64,000 nucleotides of DNA, taken from contig CAYLXK010000025.1 in the NCBI GenBank assembly GCA_964387685.1, positions 1 to 64,000 of the forward strand, written 5' to 3'. The position numbers were made by a program, and so were the translations under genes. Below the pieces are notes generated by a model. That model was not told where the DNA came from and did not search any database. It worked only from the letters and a program-made list of their open reading frames with translations. Positions 45,281 through 54,761 of this stretch are shown piece after piece. Each line of letters begins with the position of its first letter. Position 1 is the first letter of the stretch. This DNA is from Bryobacter sp964387685. GTDB lineage: Bacteria > Acidobacteriota > Terriglobia > Bryobacterales > Bryobacteraceae.

Positions 45281-46164
45281 GGCGGGCGATGCTGACTCGG
45301 CGGGGCATGGGAGCGCTGGCGGCTGGGACGGCGCTTTCTTGTGGTCGCTCCTTACGCCCAATCGCGGGTTCCAAAGAAGGCGCCGAGGGGGTATTGATCG
45401 GTGAGATTGCGGCTTTGCTATTGGAGCGAAAGCTGAAAGTGAAGGTGGAGCGGCGACTGGCGTTGGGGAACACTTCCACCCTGTTCCAAGCTATCCAGAA
45501 TGGCGATGTACATTTCTACACGGAGTATGCGCGGCAGGGATTTCACGTCTTTTTTAAGACGGAAGATCCCATGGATACGGCAATGTCCGACCGGAAACTA
45601 GAAGAGCTGTTTCGACGGAATGCCAACTCTTCGTGGCTGCCGCCTTTGGGCTTTGAAAGCAACACGATCGTGCTGGTGCGCGCCGACGATCCTGCGTTTG
45701 CGGGCTTTTCCAACTTGTCCGAAGCCGCACAGGCAAAGGAGGCCTGGACGCTGGGATTCAGCAGCGAGTTCGCCCAGAGCCCAGACGGCTATTCCAATTT
45801 GAAGAATGTGTACCAGTTGGCCGAGAAGCGTGCGCCGCGCATTGAGCCACTGGGGCAACTTTACTTTGGCCTAAAGGAAAATCGCATTCAGCTGCTCATT
45901 ACGACCTCGACGGATCCCTTGGCGCGCGACCGAAGCTACCGGGTATTGGCGGATGACAAGGCCGCGTTTACGCGAAACCGCGCTTCTCTTTTGGCGCACG
46001 GGCCCCTAAGCGAAGATCATCCGGATTTTTTGGCGACGTTGAAGATGCTAAGTGGCCGCATTAGCAACGAAGAAATCGTTCGCCTTAACGGCGAGATTTT
46101 GCTAAAGAAACGTGCCATCCCGGAAGTGGCGGCGGAATGGCTGAACGCGTCACAGATAGCCTAA
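45277..46164 (+). CDS. OpuC/OsmF-type glycine betaine/osmolyte-binding protein, orphan
   Basis: 295 residues from GTG 45277, which overlaps the TGA of the NUP gene (GTGA); ATG 45289 is an alternative. The start has twin arginines (LTRRGMGALAAGTALSCG) and a possible lipobox cysteine. GSKEGAEGVLIGEIAALLLE and the FYTEYARQGF segment match the OpuAC/OpuCC ligand-binding fold. No ATPase or permease gene accompanies it, which is unusual. Alternatively the ligand could differ from betaine, given the purine-related neighbours. Confidence 0.75.
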   Translation: MRRAMLTRRGMGALAAGTALSCGRSLRPIAGSKEGAEGVLIGEIAALLLERKLKVKVERRLALGNTSTLFQAIQNGDVHFYTEYARQGFHVFFKTEDPMDTAMSDRKLEELFRRNANSSWLPPLGFESNTIVLVRADDPAFAGFSNLSEAAQAKEAWTLGFSSEFAQSPDGYSNLKNVYQLAEKRAPRIEPLGQLYFGLKENRIQLLITTSTDPLARDRSYRVLADDKAAFTRNRASLLAHGPLSEDHPDFLATLKMLSGRISNEEIVRLNGEILLKKRAIPEVAAEWLNASQIA

Positions 46165-46168
46165 GGGC

Positions 46169-47071
46169 CTAGTGGTGCGCGCTAGGTTTGGGGGCTGCGT
46201 GGGAGGCGTCGGGCTTGGCGTGTCCGTCTTGCGCGCCGTGTCCTACTTCATGTCCCGCGTCATGTCCACTATCATGACCACTGTCCCCGTGCCCCTTCGC
46301 CGCTCCTGCTTTTTCTTCGGCGGCAAGTTTGGCAAGTTCTTCGGGGGTGGGAGCCATGTATTGAACGATGATGCTGATGCGCCTGTTCTTGGGAGCGTTC
46401 GGGTCCTTTGCCTCCACCAAGCGCTGATCGGCAAAGCCGCGGACCTGTTTAATTTGATCTGGGCGCAAGCCGCTGTCATTCATCAGGCGGCGGGCGCTAT
46501 TGGCGCGGTCCGCGGAGAGTTCCCAATTCCCATAGCTGCCGTCGTGGGAGAAGGGTTTGGCGTCGGTGTGGCCTTCAATTACGATCGTGTTGGGAAGCTT
46601 GGCCAATTCCGCGCTCATTTTTTGTAGAAGTTCTTTGCCAAAACCGCTCGGGCTGGCACTACCGGATTGGAAGAACATGCCGCCCTCTTTTTCCATGAGC
46701 TCAATCCGCAGACCTTCTCCGGTGACCGTCATGCTGACGTGGTCGCGAATCTGCTTGAAGTCGGGCAACTGCTTCATCGCGCTCTGAATCTTGTCTTTGA
46801 GGGCCGGCATGTCGTCTTTGGAGATGGTGATCTGCTCCCCGTCGCCGGTGACGCCGGTACCCGATTGTTTCTTGAAGCCCTGCGGGTCGCGAAAGTACCC
46901 GCTCACAGCAGATTTGACTTTTTCCGAAGAGCCCATCAGCCACATGACCATGAAGAAGGCCATCATGGCGGTAACGAAATCCGCATACGCGACTTTCCAG
47001 GCGCCGCCATGGTGCCCGTGGGCGTGGATTTTTTTCTTGATGACGTAGATCGGCTGTTCTTTAGACTCCAT
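46169..47071 (-). CDS. motB: Flagellar motor stator protein MotB, OmpA-like, with His-rich tail
   Basis: 300 residues from ATG 47071, since the longer in-frame start would lie in motA. The helix AYADFVTAMMAFFMVMWLMG carries the conserved stator aspartate. The periplasmic OmpA-like domain (about 140-245) has VIEGHTDAKPFSHDG and NWELSADRANSARRLM. A His/Gly/Ala-rich C-terminal tail of about 40 residues (HGDSGHDSGHDAGHEV) is unusual and could bind metal. With MotA it forms the ion-driven stator of the flagellar motor. Confidence 0.9.
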   Translation of the reverse strand: MESKEQPIYVIKKKIHAHGHHGGAWKVAYADFVTAMMAFFMVMWLMGSSEKVKSAVSGYFRDPQGFKKQSGTGVTGDGEQITISKDDMPALKDKIQSAMKQLPDFKQIRDHVSMTVTGEGLRIELMEKEGGMFFQSGSASPSGFGKELLQKMSAELAKLPNTIVIEGHTDAKPFSHDGSYGNWELSADRANSARRLMNDSGLRPDQIKQVRGFADQRLVEAKDPNAPKNRRISIIVQYMAPTPEELAKLAAEEKAGAAKGHGDSGHDSGHDAGHEVGHGAQDGHAKPDASHAAPKPSAHH

Positions 47072-47075
47072 TGGG

Positions 47076-47936
47076 TTATTTGCCTCCGCCGCCTTTGACC
47101 TTTTGTTCCATTTCCTTGAAGCTGGGGCGGACGTGAGGTGGGATAGAGCGGCGTGCCATTTCCACCGCGAGCAGCGGAGCGGCGCCCTTGATAAAGGCAG
47201 CCACGCCCGCACGGACGGCGTGCATGAATTCGATCTCGCCGTCGTTGATTTTTTGCATGTTGCTGGCAAGCGGACCGAAGACGCCATAGCAAAACAAGAT
47301 GCCGAGAAAGGTGCCGACCAGCGCGGCGGCGACGTGCTCGCCGATTTGTTCGGGTGGACCGCCTAAGCTGCCCATTGTGATTACGACGCCTAGCACCGCG
47401 GCCACAATTCCCATGCCCGGTAAGGCGTCGGCCGTTTCCTTCAAGGCCGAGACGGGCTGTTCCAGCTCATGCTTCATGATGTCGATATCGCACTCCATCG
47501 ACTGTTCAATCTCGAACTGGCTAATCCCGCCGGCAATGGAGGTGCGTAAGCTATCGCATACGAAATCGAGCAGATGATGATTCGACATGAAAATCTTGTG
47601 CTGGCTAAAGACTTGGCTTTGCTTGGGATTCTCAATGTCGCCTTCCAGCTTCTGCAGGCCGTTCTTGCGGCCATGATTGAAGACGTCGGCGAGCGCCTTC
47701 AGCGTGTCCAAATAGGCGTTCTTGTTGTACGGGCTACCCTTCAAGATGCCGAGAAGGCCTTTGACGACGCTTAACACCGTCGGCAAAGGATTGGCCACCA
47801 ACATACTCCCAATCGCCGCACCGAAAATGACGACCATTTCGGCGGGCTGCCAAAGTACGGGGAACTTGCCGTGCGACATCGCGTACCCGCCCGCGACGGC
47901 ACCTAAGACTAAGACGATTCCAATGATTGCAAACAT
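47076..47936 (-). CDS. motA: Flagellar motor stator protein MotA
   Basis: 286 residues from ATG 47936. Four hydrophobic segments are visible, including FAIIGIVLVLGAVAGGYAM and MGIVAAVLGVVITMGSLGG, followed by EHVAAALVGTFLGILFCYGV. The cytoplasmic loop contains charged residues that interact with the rotor (FNHGRKNGLQKLEGDIENP). It lies five bases upstream of motB, the standard pair. No other flagellar genes are in the window. Confidence 0.93.
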   Translation of the reverse strand: MFAIIGIVLVLGAVAGGYAMSHGKFPVLWQPAEMVVIFGAAIGSMLVANPLPTVLSVVKGLLGILKGSPYNKNAYLDTLKALADVFNHGRKNGLQKLEGDIENPKQSQVFSQHKIFMSNHHLLDFVCDSLRTSIAGGISQFEIEQSMECDIDIMKHELEQPVSALKETADALPGMGIVAAVLGVVITMGSLGGPPEQIGEHVAAALVGTFLGILFCYGVFGPLASNMQKINDGEIEFMHAVRAGVAAFIKGAAPLLAVEMARRSIPPHVRPSFKEMEQKVKGGGGK

Positions 47937-48048
47937 CGCTCTAATGCCATATCGGCGCACAAAGAGAGGGCGAGAGTTTTGTAACAGAATCTTCCAGATT
48001 CTTAATCGGGTCGGGATCGAGAGGCGGAAATGCCGCGGCGGGCCGCGC

Positions 48049-49581
48049 TTAGTGGCGGAAGTGGCGGAAGCCCGTCAGGACCATGGCTACGCCTAAGCGA
48101 TCGGCCGCAGCGATCACTTCCGCATCTTTGACGCTGCCGCCGGGTTGGATGAAGGCGCGTGCGCCGTTCTCGACCGCTTTTTCCAAACCATCAGGAAAGG
48201 GAAAGAAGGCGTCACTCGCAACGACACATCCTTCCAGGGGCAAAACGGCCTTGAGGGCGCCAAAACGAACGCTATCCACGCGGCTCATTTGGCCTGCGCC
48301 GGCGGCAAGCAGCTGTCCCTTCCCGGCATAAACGATGGCGTTGGACTTTACGTGTTTGACAACCCGCCAAGCGAATTCCAGCGCCTCCCACTGTTCGGAG
48401 GTGGGTGCCACTGCGGTGGCCACCCGCGCATCGGCTCGCCGCAGCATGCGAGTATCGGCACTTTGAAGCAGGTAACCGCCGCCAATTGTCTTCACCACGG
48501 GCGTGTCCAGGCCGCCCGGTTTCACCTCGAGCAGCCGGAGATTCTTTTTGGCCCGCAGAATGGTGAGCGCCTGCAAGGAATAGCCCGGGGCCGCAATGGC
48601 TTCCATGAAAGTCTTAGCGATTTCGGCGGCTGTATCGGCGTCCACCAGGCCATTAAAGGCTAGTACGCCGCCAAACGCACTTAGCGGGTCGGCTTGAAAG
48701 GCTTTGCGATAGCTTTCCGCAAGATCTGCCCCCAACGCGCAGCCGCAAGGATTAGTGTGCTTGACGATGACGCTGGCCGGCGCGTCGAACTCCGAAACTA
48801 ATTGCCAGGCGGCATCGAGATCGACCAGATTGTTATAGCTGAGCTCCTTACCGTGCAGTTGCGCGGCGTTGGCAACGCCGGTGTGGCCACTGGCGTAGAG
48901 GGCAGCACTTTGGTGTGGATTTTCTCCGTAGCGCAGCGGCATTTTAAGAGGCGCGTTGATGACAAGACGGGTAGGGTGTTCCAGGGGAGCGGGAATCTGG
49001 TTCAGCCGATTCGTGATGGCCGAATCATAAGCGGCCGTGAGCGAGAAAGCCTCTTTGGCGAGCCGCCAAAGTGTCATGGGAGAGAGCGAGCCTTGGTGCT
49101 CCCGCATTTCGGTGAGGAGCGGCTGGTAATCCGTGGGACGAACCACGACGGCAACGTCCTGATAATTCTTGGCGGCCGCGCGGATCAAGGTTGGCCCGCC
49201 GATGTCAATATTCTCGATGAGATGAGCGAGCGAAGCCGCAGGGTCCGCGGCGATTTTCTCAAACTCGTAAAGGTTGACTACAACCATGTCAATGGGTGCA
49301 ATCCGATGCTCAGCCAGGGCGGCCCTATGTTCCGGGTTAGACCGCATCGCCAGAATCCCGCCCGCGACGTGGGGATGAAGGGTCTTCACGCGGCCGTCCA
49401 GCATCTCGGGAAAGCCAGTCAGATCGCCTACTTCCTGGACGGCCAGACCCGCGCCTCGGAGGAGTTTGGCAGTACCGCCTGTTGAAATCAGATGAATTCC
49501 CAGGTTGCTAAGGCCTTGGGCGAATTCCAGGAGGCCCGTTTTGTCGGTCACGCTCAACAGCGCTCGTACGATTTTTGCCAT
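48049..49581 (-). CDS. purH: Bifunctional AICAR formyltransferase / IMP cyclohydrolase
   Basis: 510 residues from ATG 49581. The N-terminal IMP cyclohydrolase (MGS-like) domain starts RALLSVTDKTGLLEFAQGLS and has STGGTAK and TLHPHVAGGILA. The C-terminal formyltransferase has the KHTNPCG motif with the catalytic His, and the substrate loop GENPHQSAALY. It carries out the last two steps of IMP synthesis. It stands alone between motA and the ECF sigma gene. Confidence 0.96.
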   Translation of the reverse strand: MAKIVRALLSVTDKTGLLEFAQGLSNLGIHLISTGGTAKLLRGAGLAVQEVGDLTGFPEMLDGRVKTLHPHVAGGILAMRSNPEHRAALAEHRIAPIDMVVVNLYEFEKIAADPAASLAHLIENIDIGGPTLIRAAAKNYQDVAVVVRPTDYQPLLTEMREHQGSLSPMTLWRLAKEAFSLTAAYDSAITNRLNQIPAPLEHPTRLVINAPLKMPLRYGENPHQSAALYASGHTGVANAAQLHGKELSYNNLVDLDAAWQLVSEFDAPASVIVKHTNPCGCALGADLAESYRKAFQADPLSAFGGVLAFNGLVDADTAAEIAKTFMEAIAAPGYSLQALTILRAKKNLRLLEVKPGGLDTPVVKTIGGGYLLQSADTRMLRRADARVATAVAPTSEQWEALEFAWRVVKHVKSNAIVYAGKGQLLAAGAGQMSRVDSVRFGALKAVLPLEGCVVASDAFFPFPDGLEKAVENGARAFIQPGGSVKDAEVIAAADRLGVAMVLTGFRHFRH

Positions 49582-49618
49582 TAACACCCAGTATGGCAAC
49601 CGTTGGCTCGTCTCGGTC

Positions 49619-50170
49619 CTACTGCGCGACTTTTGGGCTATCGGAGGGTGAAACGGCGGGAGCTTCAATCATCTTCTTCAGTTGACGCCTGGCCCGGCAC
49701 AAACGGGACATTACAGTTCCAATTGGGATCTTGAGGTGATTGGCCGCCTCATTGTAGGAGTACTCCTCGACATCGACCAGGATAAGAACTCGCCGAAAAC
49801 GGGGCGGAAGCTGCTGGATATATCTGCTCCATTCATCGGAGGAGAATCTTGGTGTGGGGCGGAGGGCTGGAGGAAGGACGGGAAACAGGTTTTCCAGCTC
49901 AGGCAGAAGGGTGAAATATCGGCTTTCCTTGCGGCGATAGTGCGACACGGTGTGGAAAAGGATCTGATAGAGCCAAGCGCGGCAGTTGGTGCCGGCGGTG
50001 AAGCGGTCAAAGGAACGCCAAGCTTGCAGGTAGACTTCCTGCGTTAGGTCGTCCGCGCCAGTCTTGTTTCCGGCGATGCGAAGGGCGGAGCGGTGGATCA
50101 GCTTTAGATGGGGAAGGGCTTCGATTTCAAATCGGGAGACGCGCCCGAGATCGCTTTCGGCTTGAGGCAT
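49619..50170 (-). CDS. ECF-type sigma-70 family sigma factor
   Basis: 183 residues. Region 2 includes RSALRIAGNKTGADDLTQEV and RAWLYQILFHTVSHYRRKES. Region 4 includes PPRFRRVLILVDVEEYSYNE and IPIGTVMSRLCRARRQLKK. No anti-sigma gene is adjacent downstream; purH follows after 37 bases. It is divergent from the winged-helix/TolB gene, with about 250 bases between the starts. Its regulon is unknown. Confidence 0.9.
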   Translation of the reverse strand: MPQAESDLGRVSRFEIEALPHLKLIHRSALRIAGNKTGADDLTQEVYLQAWRSFDRFTAGTNCRAWLYQILFHTVSHYRRKESRYFTLLPELENLFPVLPPALRPTPRFSSDEWSRYIQQLPPRFRRVLILVDVEEYSYNEAANHLKIPIGTVMSRLCRARRQLKKMIEAPAVSPSDSPKVAQ

Positions 50171-50416
50171 AGCGGGACCTCAGCGAACCTTGTTCCAAGA
50201 TCTGGCGAAAATCGGCAGGAGGACTGGAAACTTTAAAGTTGGAGAGTAACGAATTGGGGGTGTAGCGACAAGTGGATCGGTTGAAGCTGAAAATTGAGGT
50301 TGTCTGGCGTACCGCATGGGTGCAGGATAGAGAGAACGATCGCTAAAGATCCTGAGCGCGGACGCAAACATCCCTTAAGAAACTCCGAAGAAATTCCGAA
50401 ATCTTTGAAAAGAAAC

Positions 50417-52582
50417 ATGATTCTAGCTTTTGGCCCATTTCGCCTGGACACGGGCGAGAAGAGTATCTTCCGCGAGGGCAAAGCCTTAGCGATAACACCC
50501 AAGGAATACGAGGTGCTCCATTACCTGGTCGAGCGGGCTGGTCGACTGGTCACAAAGGAAGAAATACTGGCGGCGGTTTGGCCGGACACGATAGTGGAGG
50601 AGAGCAACCTATCGGTTCAGATTTCGTCATTAAGGAAACTTCTGGGTGAAAGTACGTCTCAGCGCAGCTACATTGAAACGGTGCCTCGGCGAGGATACCG
50701 ATTCATCGCCGAAGTTGAGAAATCTGTCGAGACCGGGGCAACGCCGGTGGAGACGTCCGACGATCGAGGGCTCGGGAGAGATGGCGAAGGAAATGGGCAC
50801 TCCTCTCATTGGCAGACGGCGTGGATGGTACTGGCGGGCTTCGTTGCGATGTTTGCACTATTGCTGATCGCTATTCGGAGTGCTGCCCCGGGGAGGTGGA
50901 CCATGGCCGATTGGAAGCCATTGCCACTGACGACCTCGCCCGGGATCGAAACGAGCCCAGCACTTTCACCAGACGGCACGCAGGTCATCTACTCGATCTT
51001 GACGCCAAGGGAAAACGTGGGACTTTGGCTGCGTAAGACGGAAGGAGGGGAGCCGGTCCGCTTGACCCATGACTTTGACTACAATGCAGCGTGGTCTCCA
51101 GACGGTCGAGAGATCGCGTTCATTCGATTCAACGACGATCAAATCTTTCTCATGCTGCGCCCCTCCTTCGGCGGAGAGGACCGTACGCTCAAGAAGCTGG
51201 ATTACTATGGCGCGCTTCCGGGACCGATCGTGAGCTACACCGCCGACGGCAAATGGGTCTTGACCAATCAAGGCGTGGGCAGCCAGACCGGAGCGCAGCC
51301 TCGTCGATTGGTCGCGATCTCTACCGAGACGGGAGAACAGAAAGAGCTACTTGAACCAGTCTTGGGTTCCTCGGGAGACTCCGCGCCGATTTTGTCCGCC
51401 AAAGGGGATCGGCTGGTGTTCTGCCGCTGTGCTTCCGTGACAGCCTGCGATTTGTATGCCGTTAAGATAAAGGACTTGAAGCCGACAGGGAAGCCGGAGC
51501 GATTGACCTGGTTTCCGTCTCCAGAGTTTCGGGCGGTCTACCTGCAGGATGAATCACTGCTTTATTCGTTGGGTCCACCGGATGGCCGTTCCCTATATCG
51601 ACTCTATTTTGATTGGTTTGGACGACCTCGAAGTTACCAGATTTCCCCGACGGGCGAGGATATTCTCTTTCCGACCGTTGCTACGACAGCAGGGGGAGAG
51701 ACCAGGTTGGTTTACGTGCGGAACGAAATGGACCTGAATCTCCAGAAGCTGGAGCTGGAAAGTCCGGACGGTCGAATAACGAAGCCCGAATTGTTTGCGG
51801 CCTCGACGCGATCGGAAGAGACGCCCGCGTTTTCACCGGACGGAAGCAAAGTGGCCTTCGCATCCATGCGGAGCGGCAGCTGGGAAATCTGGGTTTGTGC
51901 ATTGGCGGGAGACGGGGATAAATGCTCCCAATTGACTCACTCGGGCCCTGCATATTCGCGGAGCCCAGCCTGGTCGGCGGACGGCAAGTGGATCGCCTTC
52001 GATTCCCGGCCCTCGGGCAACGCCCAATTGTTTCTCATGGCGGCGGCGGGCGGAAGTGCGAAAGCGTTGACTTTCGGGCCGGAGGCGTCGCTTGAGCCTT
52101 GCTGGTCGCCGGATGGCCAATGGCTCTACTTTGCCAGTAATCGCAGTGGCCGCTTTGAGATCTACCGAAGCCGCGCTCAAGAAGTAATCGCAGGACGAAT
52201 CGGCTACGAGGCCATGACAACAGAGGGTGGATCTTCTCCGCGGCTTTCGCCGGACGGGAACACGATTCTCTATCGCGGGCCGCGGGGAGTATTTCTGCGC
52301 TTAAGTCTCGAAGACCGCAAGACCCATGCGCTTCCGAATTTCACCTTCATCGCGCCACCAATTCCTGGACCTGGAACGCTCTCCTACGGTTTTCATGCCA
52401 GCCGCCAGCAGGGATTCCTGGCCCGGGCGGACTGGGCAACGGAAAAGCTAGAGACGCTACTGCCCGTCAGCTTAAATCGGCCGACCGGGTTGGCCCGTTC
52501 TCCCGATGGAAAGACCATTCTCTACGTGCAGGCGGACCGCAGCGACAGCGACTTGATGGTCGTAGACCCGTTTCACTACTAG
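50417..52582 (+). CDS. Winged-helix regulator with TolB/WD40 propeller (ToxR-like)
   Basis: 721 residues from ATG 50417 (MILAFGPFRLDTGEKSIF); an ATG at 50294 would add 41 residues without a domain. Residues 1-105 form an OmpR/ToxR-type winged helix (PKEYEVLHYLVERAGRLVTK, SLRKLLGESTSQRSYIETVP). A membrane helix follows at about 150-172 (MVLAGFVAMFALLLIAIRS), then a long periplasmic propeller with WSPDGREIAF, FSPDGSKVAFAS and WSADGKWIAFDS repeats. It may sense extracytoplasmic ligands and act directly on DNA. This architecture is common in Acidobacteriota. Confidence 0.82.
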   Translation: MILAFGPFRLDTGEKSIFREGKALAITPKEYEVLHYLVERAGRLVTKEEILAAVWPDTIVEESNLSVQISSLRKLLGESTSQRSYIETVPRRGYRFIAEVEKSVETGATPVETSDDRGLGRDGEGNGHSSHWQTAWMVLAGFVAMFALLLIAIRSAAPGRWTMADWKPLPLTTSPGIETSPALSPDGTQVIYSILTPRENVGLWLRKTEGGEPVRLTHDFDYNAAWSPDGREIAFIRFNDDQIFLMLRPSFGGEDRTLKKLDYYGALPGPIVSYTADGKWVLTNQGVGSQTGAQPRRLVAISTETGEQKELLEPVLGSSGDSAPILSAKGDRLVFCRCASVTACDLYAVKIKDLKPTGKPERLTWFPSPEFRAVYLQDESLLYSLGPPDGRSLYRLYFDWFGRPRSYQISPTGEDILFPTVATTAGGETRLVYVRNEMDLNLQKLELESPDGRITKPELFAASTRSEETPAFSPDGSKVAFASMRSGSWEIWVCALAGDGDKCSQLTHSGPAYSRSPAWSADGKWIAFDSRPSGNAQLFLMAAAGGSAKALTFGPEASLEPCWSPDGQWLYFASNRSGRFEIYRSRAQEVIAGRIGYEAMTTEGGSSPRLSPDGNTILYRGPRGVFLRLSLEDRKTHALPNFTFIAPPIPGPGTLSYGFHASRQQGFLARADWATEKLETLLPVSLNRPTGLARSPDGKTILYVQADRSDSDLMVVDPFHY

Positions 52583-52613
52583 TTCCCTAAACGTTCGAAC
52601 CGTTCGGAGAATT

Positions 52614-54752
52614 TTAGAGCGCGCGCCGCACCCGGAGTAGTAACGCAGGCAGGAAAACCAAATCGAAGGCGATCGCCATCAAGGCGGCCATCGCAATTAA
52701 TAAGCCGAATAACGCGGTGGGGGGGAAAGGGGAGAAGGCGAAAACGCCGAAACCCGCGGCAATGGAAAGGGATGCGGCCAGGGCGGGACGCGCAATCGTA
52801 TCCAAGCAGGACATAACGGATTCGGCAGGAGCGAGGCCCAGGCGGCGCGCTCGAAGCCAGTGGTGCAAGAAGTGAATCGTATCGTCCACGACGAGGCCTA
52901 AGGCGATGCCCGCCACGGTCACCGTGGCCGTATTGAGCGGAATGCCCGCGAAGCCCATAGCGCCCAGAGTGAGCGCCACCGGCAGCAGGTTGGGCAGGAT
53001 CGCGAGCAGAGAGACAAAGACCGAGCGGAAGGCGATGTAGATGGCAACCGAAACCACGAGCAGGGCGCTGGCGAAAGACACAATCTGAGTCCGCAGCAGG
53101 AGCACTTGTCCTTCGATGAGGAGTGCGGAACTACCGGTGACGGTTGCCGAGGCGCCTGCGGGCAGCACTTTCCGGAGCCGCTCTCGAAGGCGTTCGGCAA
53201 AGGCTTGCACGGCATTGGAAGAGGCCGTCGAGGCCAAGATCGTGGTGCGGAGAGCGTATTGATCTGCATCGACGTGCAAGAAGGCCTGCACTCCTTCCGG
53301 CAGCCCCTCTTCGGCTAGAGCTTGACGAAGTTCCGGCGGTGCAACGGTAAAGGCGAGCCGGGCGCCGCCGGCGGGCGCAAGCAGTATGGAAACAATTTGG
53401 CGTGCCAGCGGCTCCGCACGGAGCGTGTCTTCGAAGACCTGTCGGTAGGTCTCTAGCGTCGTATCCCTTAGAAGTATGCGGCGGTCCCCTTCCACCACAA
53501 CTTCGATTGGCGTCAGCCCGAGCAAGTGGCGCTCGATCGTTCTGTAGTTTTGCGGGACACGGTGCTGGCTGGGAAAGAAATCCAAGATGTGCGATTCCAC
53601 CCGAAGTCTAGCTAGGCCCGCCAGGGAGAGCAGGAAAATCAGCGAAGCAAGGGCGAGGATAGGAGTGCGGAAGCGGCCCAACCAATCCGTGTAGGCTTTA
53701 ACACCCGAAGGCGCGATCGTGTTGCCAACCGAAAGAGCGCGCGGCAAGACCCGAGGGTGAAGCGAGAGCAACCAGGGAAGCAAGCTAAAGTTTAGGGCAA
53801 AGGTGAGTAAGACGCCCACCGCCGTAAAGAGTCCGAAGTCGCGAACGGGAGGGATCTCCGAACTGCCCAAAGAAACGAATCCGGCCGAGGTAGTGAGCAC
53901 GCAATAGAGGCTGGGCGAAAAGGTCTCCTTGATCGCTTCCCGCCAAAGGGATTGGCGCAGGCTAAGGCTAGCGGCGTGGCCGGGAAGGGGTAAGGCATGG
54001 AAGGCCGCGACAATATGCATAGCCTGCATGACGCCCACGACGGCTAGCATGGCAGGCAAGGTGGCTACGACGAGGTTTAGAGGGCGTTGAAAGAAAGACA
54101 GAAGCCCTACGGTCCAGAGGTTGGCAAGCGAGATCACCAAAAGCGCGGCAACGACACCACGCCACTCCCGGGTGGCGGCGTAGAGAACAGCGCACATGAC
54201 CAGAAAGACGATTGGAGCTAGCGAGCCAAGGGACTGGCGAGAACCCACGTCGAGGTCGTAAGTGATTACATCGGCGCCGGCGATGCGGAATTCGCCTAAG
54301 TGGTACCTCCAAAGGGCCAAGGTAGACTCTATCCGTTCGACCAGGCGCGAACGGGCGGCCAGCGGAAGATCGGGCTGAACCAGGATCGCGACGGCGGCGT
54401 GGCGGACATCTGGGGAGGCTAGATATTGGCGTAAGGGTGGTGCGGGACCGAGAGCGTCGTCTTCCACAAAAAGCGGGGGGAAAACTGCGGCAATGCCGGG
54501 AATACCCCGCAATTCGGCAACGAGGCGCCGCCACTCATGGGAAGGGCGAGCTAAATTCTCTCCAGCTACATAGGCCAGGAGCGGAGAGTCCGCTCCAAAA
54601 CGTGCGCGGAAGGAGGCAAGATCGCGCAAGCCGGGCGAATCGGCGGGGAGCCAGGTTTCGGCCGTATTGTCGATGCGAAGGAGGGGAAGCTGCCAGGCGG
54701 CCAGGAGCGAAAGCGCGAGAACGAGCGTGACCAGGAGCTTGGGCCGCCGCAA
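52614..54752 (-). CDS. MMPL/RND-family transporter
   Basis: 712 residues. Two membrane bundles with large periplasmic loops are visible; the first bundle begins near residue 185 (APIVFLVMCAVLYA) and the second near 560-600 (LLVVSVAIYIAFRSVFVSLL), with VDDTIHFLHHWL-type residues in the proton-relay position. MMPL proteins export lipids and natural products in actinobacteria, and HpnN exports hopanoids. It follows the methyltransferase on the same strand after nine bases, so it probably exports the type III PKS product. The substrate is inferred. Confidence 0.8.
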   Translation of the reverse strand: MRRPKLLVTLVLALSLLAAWQLPLLRIDNTAETWLPADSPGLRDLASFRARFGADSPLLAYVAGENLARPSHEWRRLVAELRGIPGIAAVFPPLFVEDDALGPAPPLRQYLASPDVRHAAVAILVQPDLPLAARSRLVERIESTLALWRYHLGEFRIAGADVITYDLDVGSRQSLGSLAPIVFLVMCAVLYAATREWRGVVAALLVISLANLWTVGLLSFFQRPLNLVVATLPAMLAVVGVMQAMHIVAAFHALPLPGHAASLSLRQSLWREAIKETFSPSLYCVLTTSAGFVSLGSSEIPPVRDFGLFTAVGVLLTFALNFSLLPWLLSLHPRVLPRALSVGNTIAPSGVKAYTDWLGRFRTPILALASLIFLLSLAGLARLRVESHILDFFPSQHRVPQNYRTIERHLLGLTPIEVVVEGDRRILLRDTTLETYRQVFEDTLRAEPLARQIVSILLAPAGGARLAFTVAPPELRQALAEEGLPEGVQAFLHVDADQYALRTTILASTASSNAVQAFAERLRERLRKVLPAGASATVTGSSALLIEGQVLLLRTQIVSFASALLVVSVAIYIAFRSVFVSLLAILPNLLPVALTLGAMGFAGIPLNTATVTVAGIALGLVVDDTIHFLHHWLRARRLGLAPAESVMSCLDTIARPALAASLSIAAGFGVFAFSPFPPTALFGLLIAMAALMAIAFDLVFLPALLLRVRRAL

Positions 54753-54761
54753 CCGGGCCTC

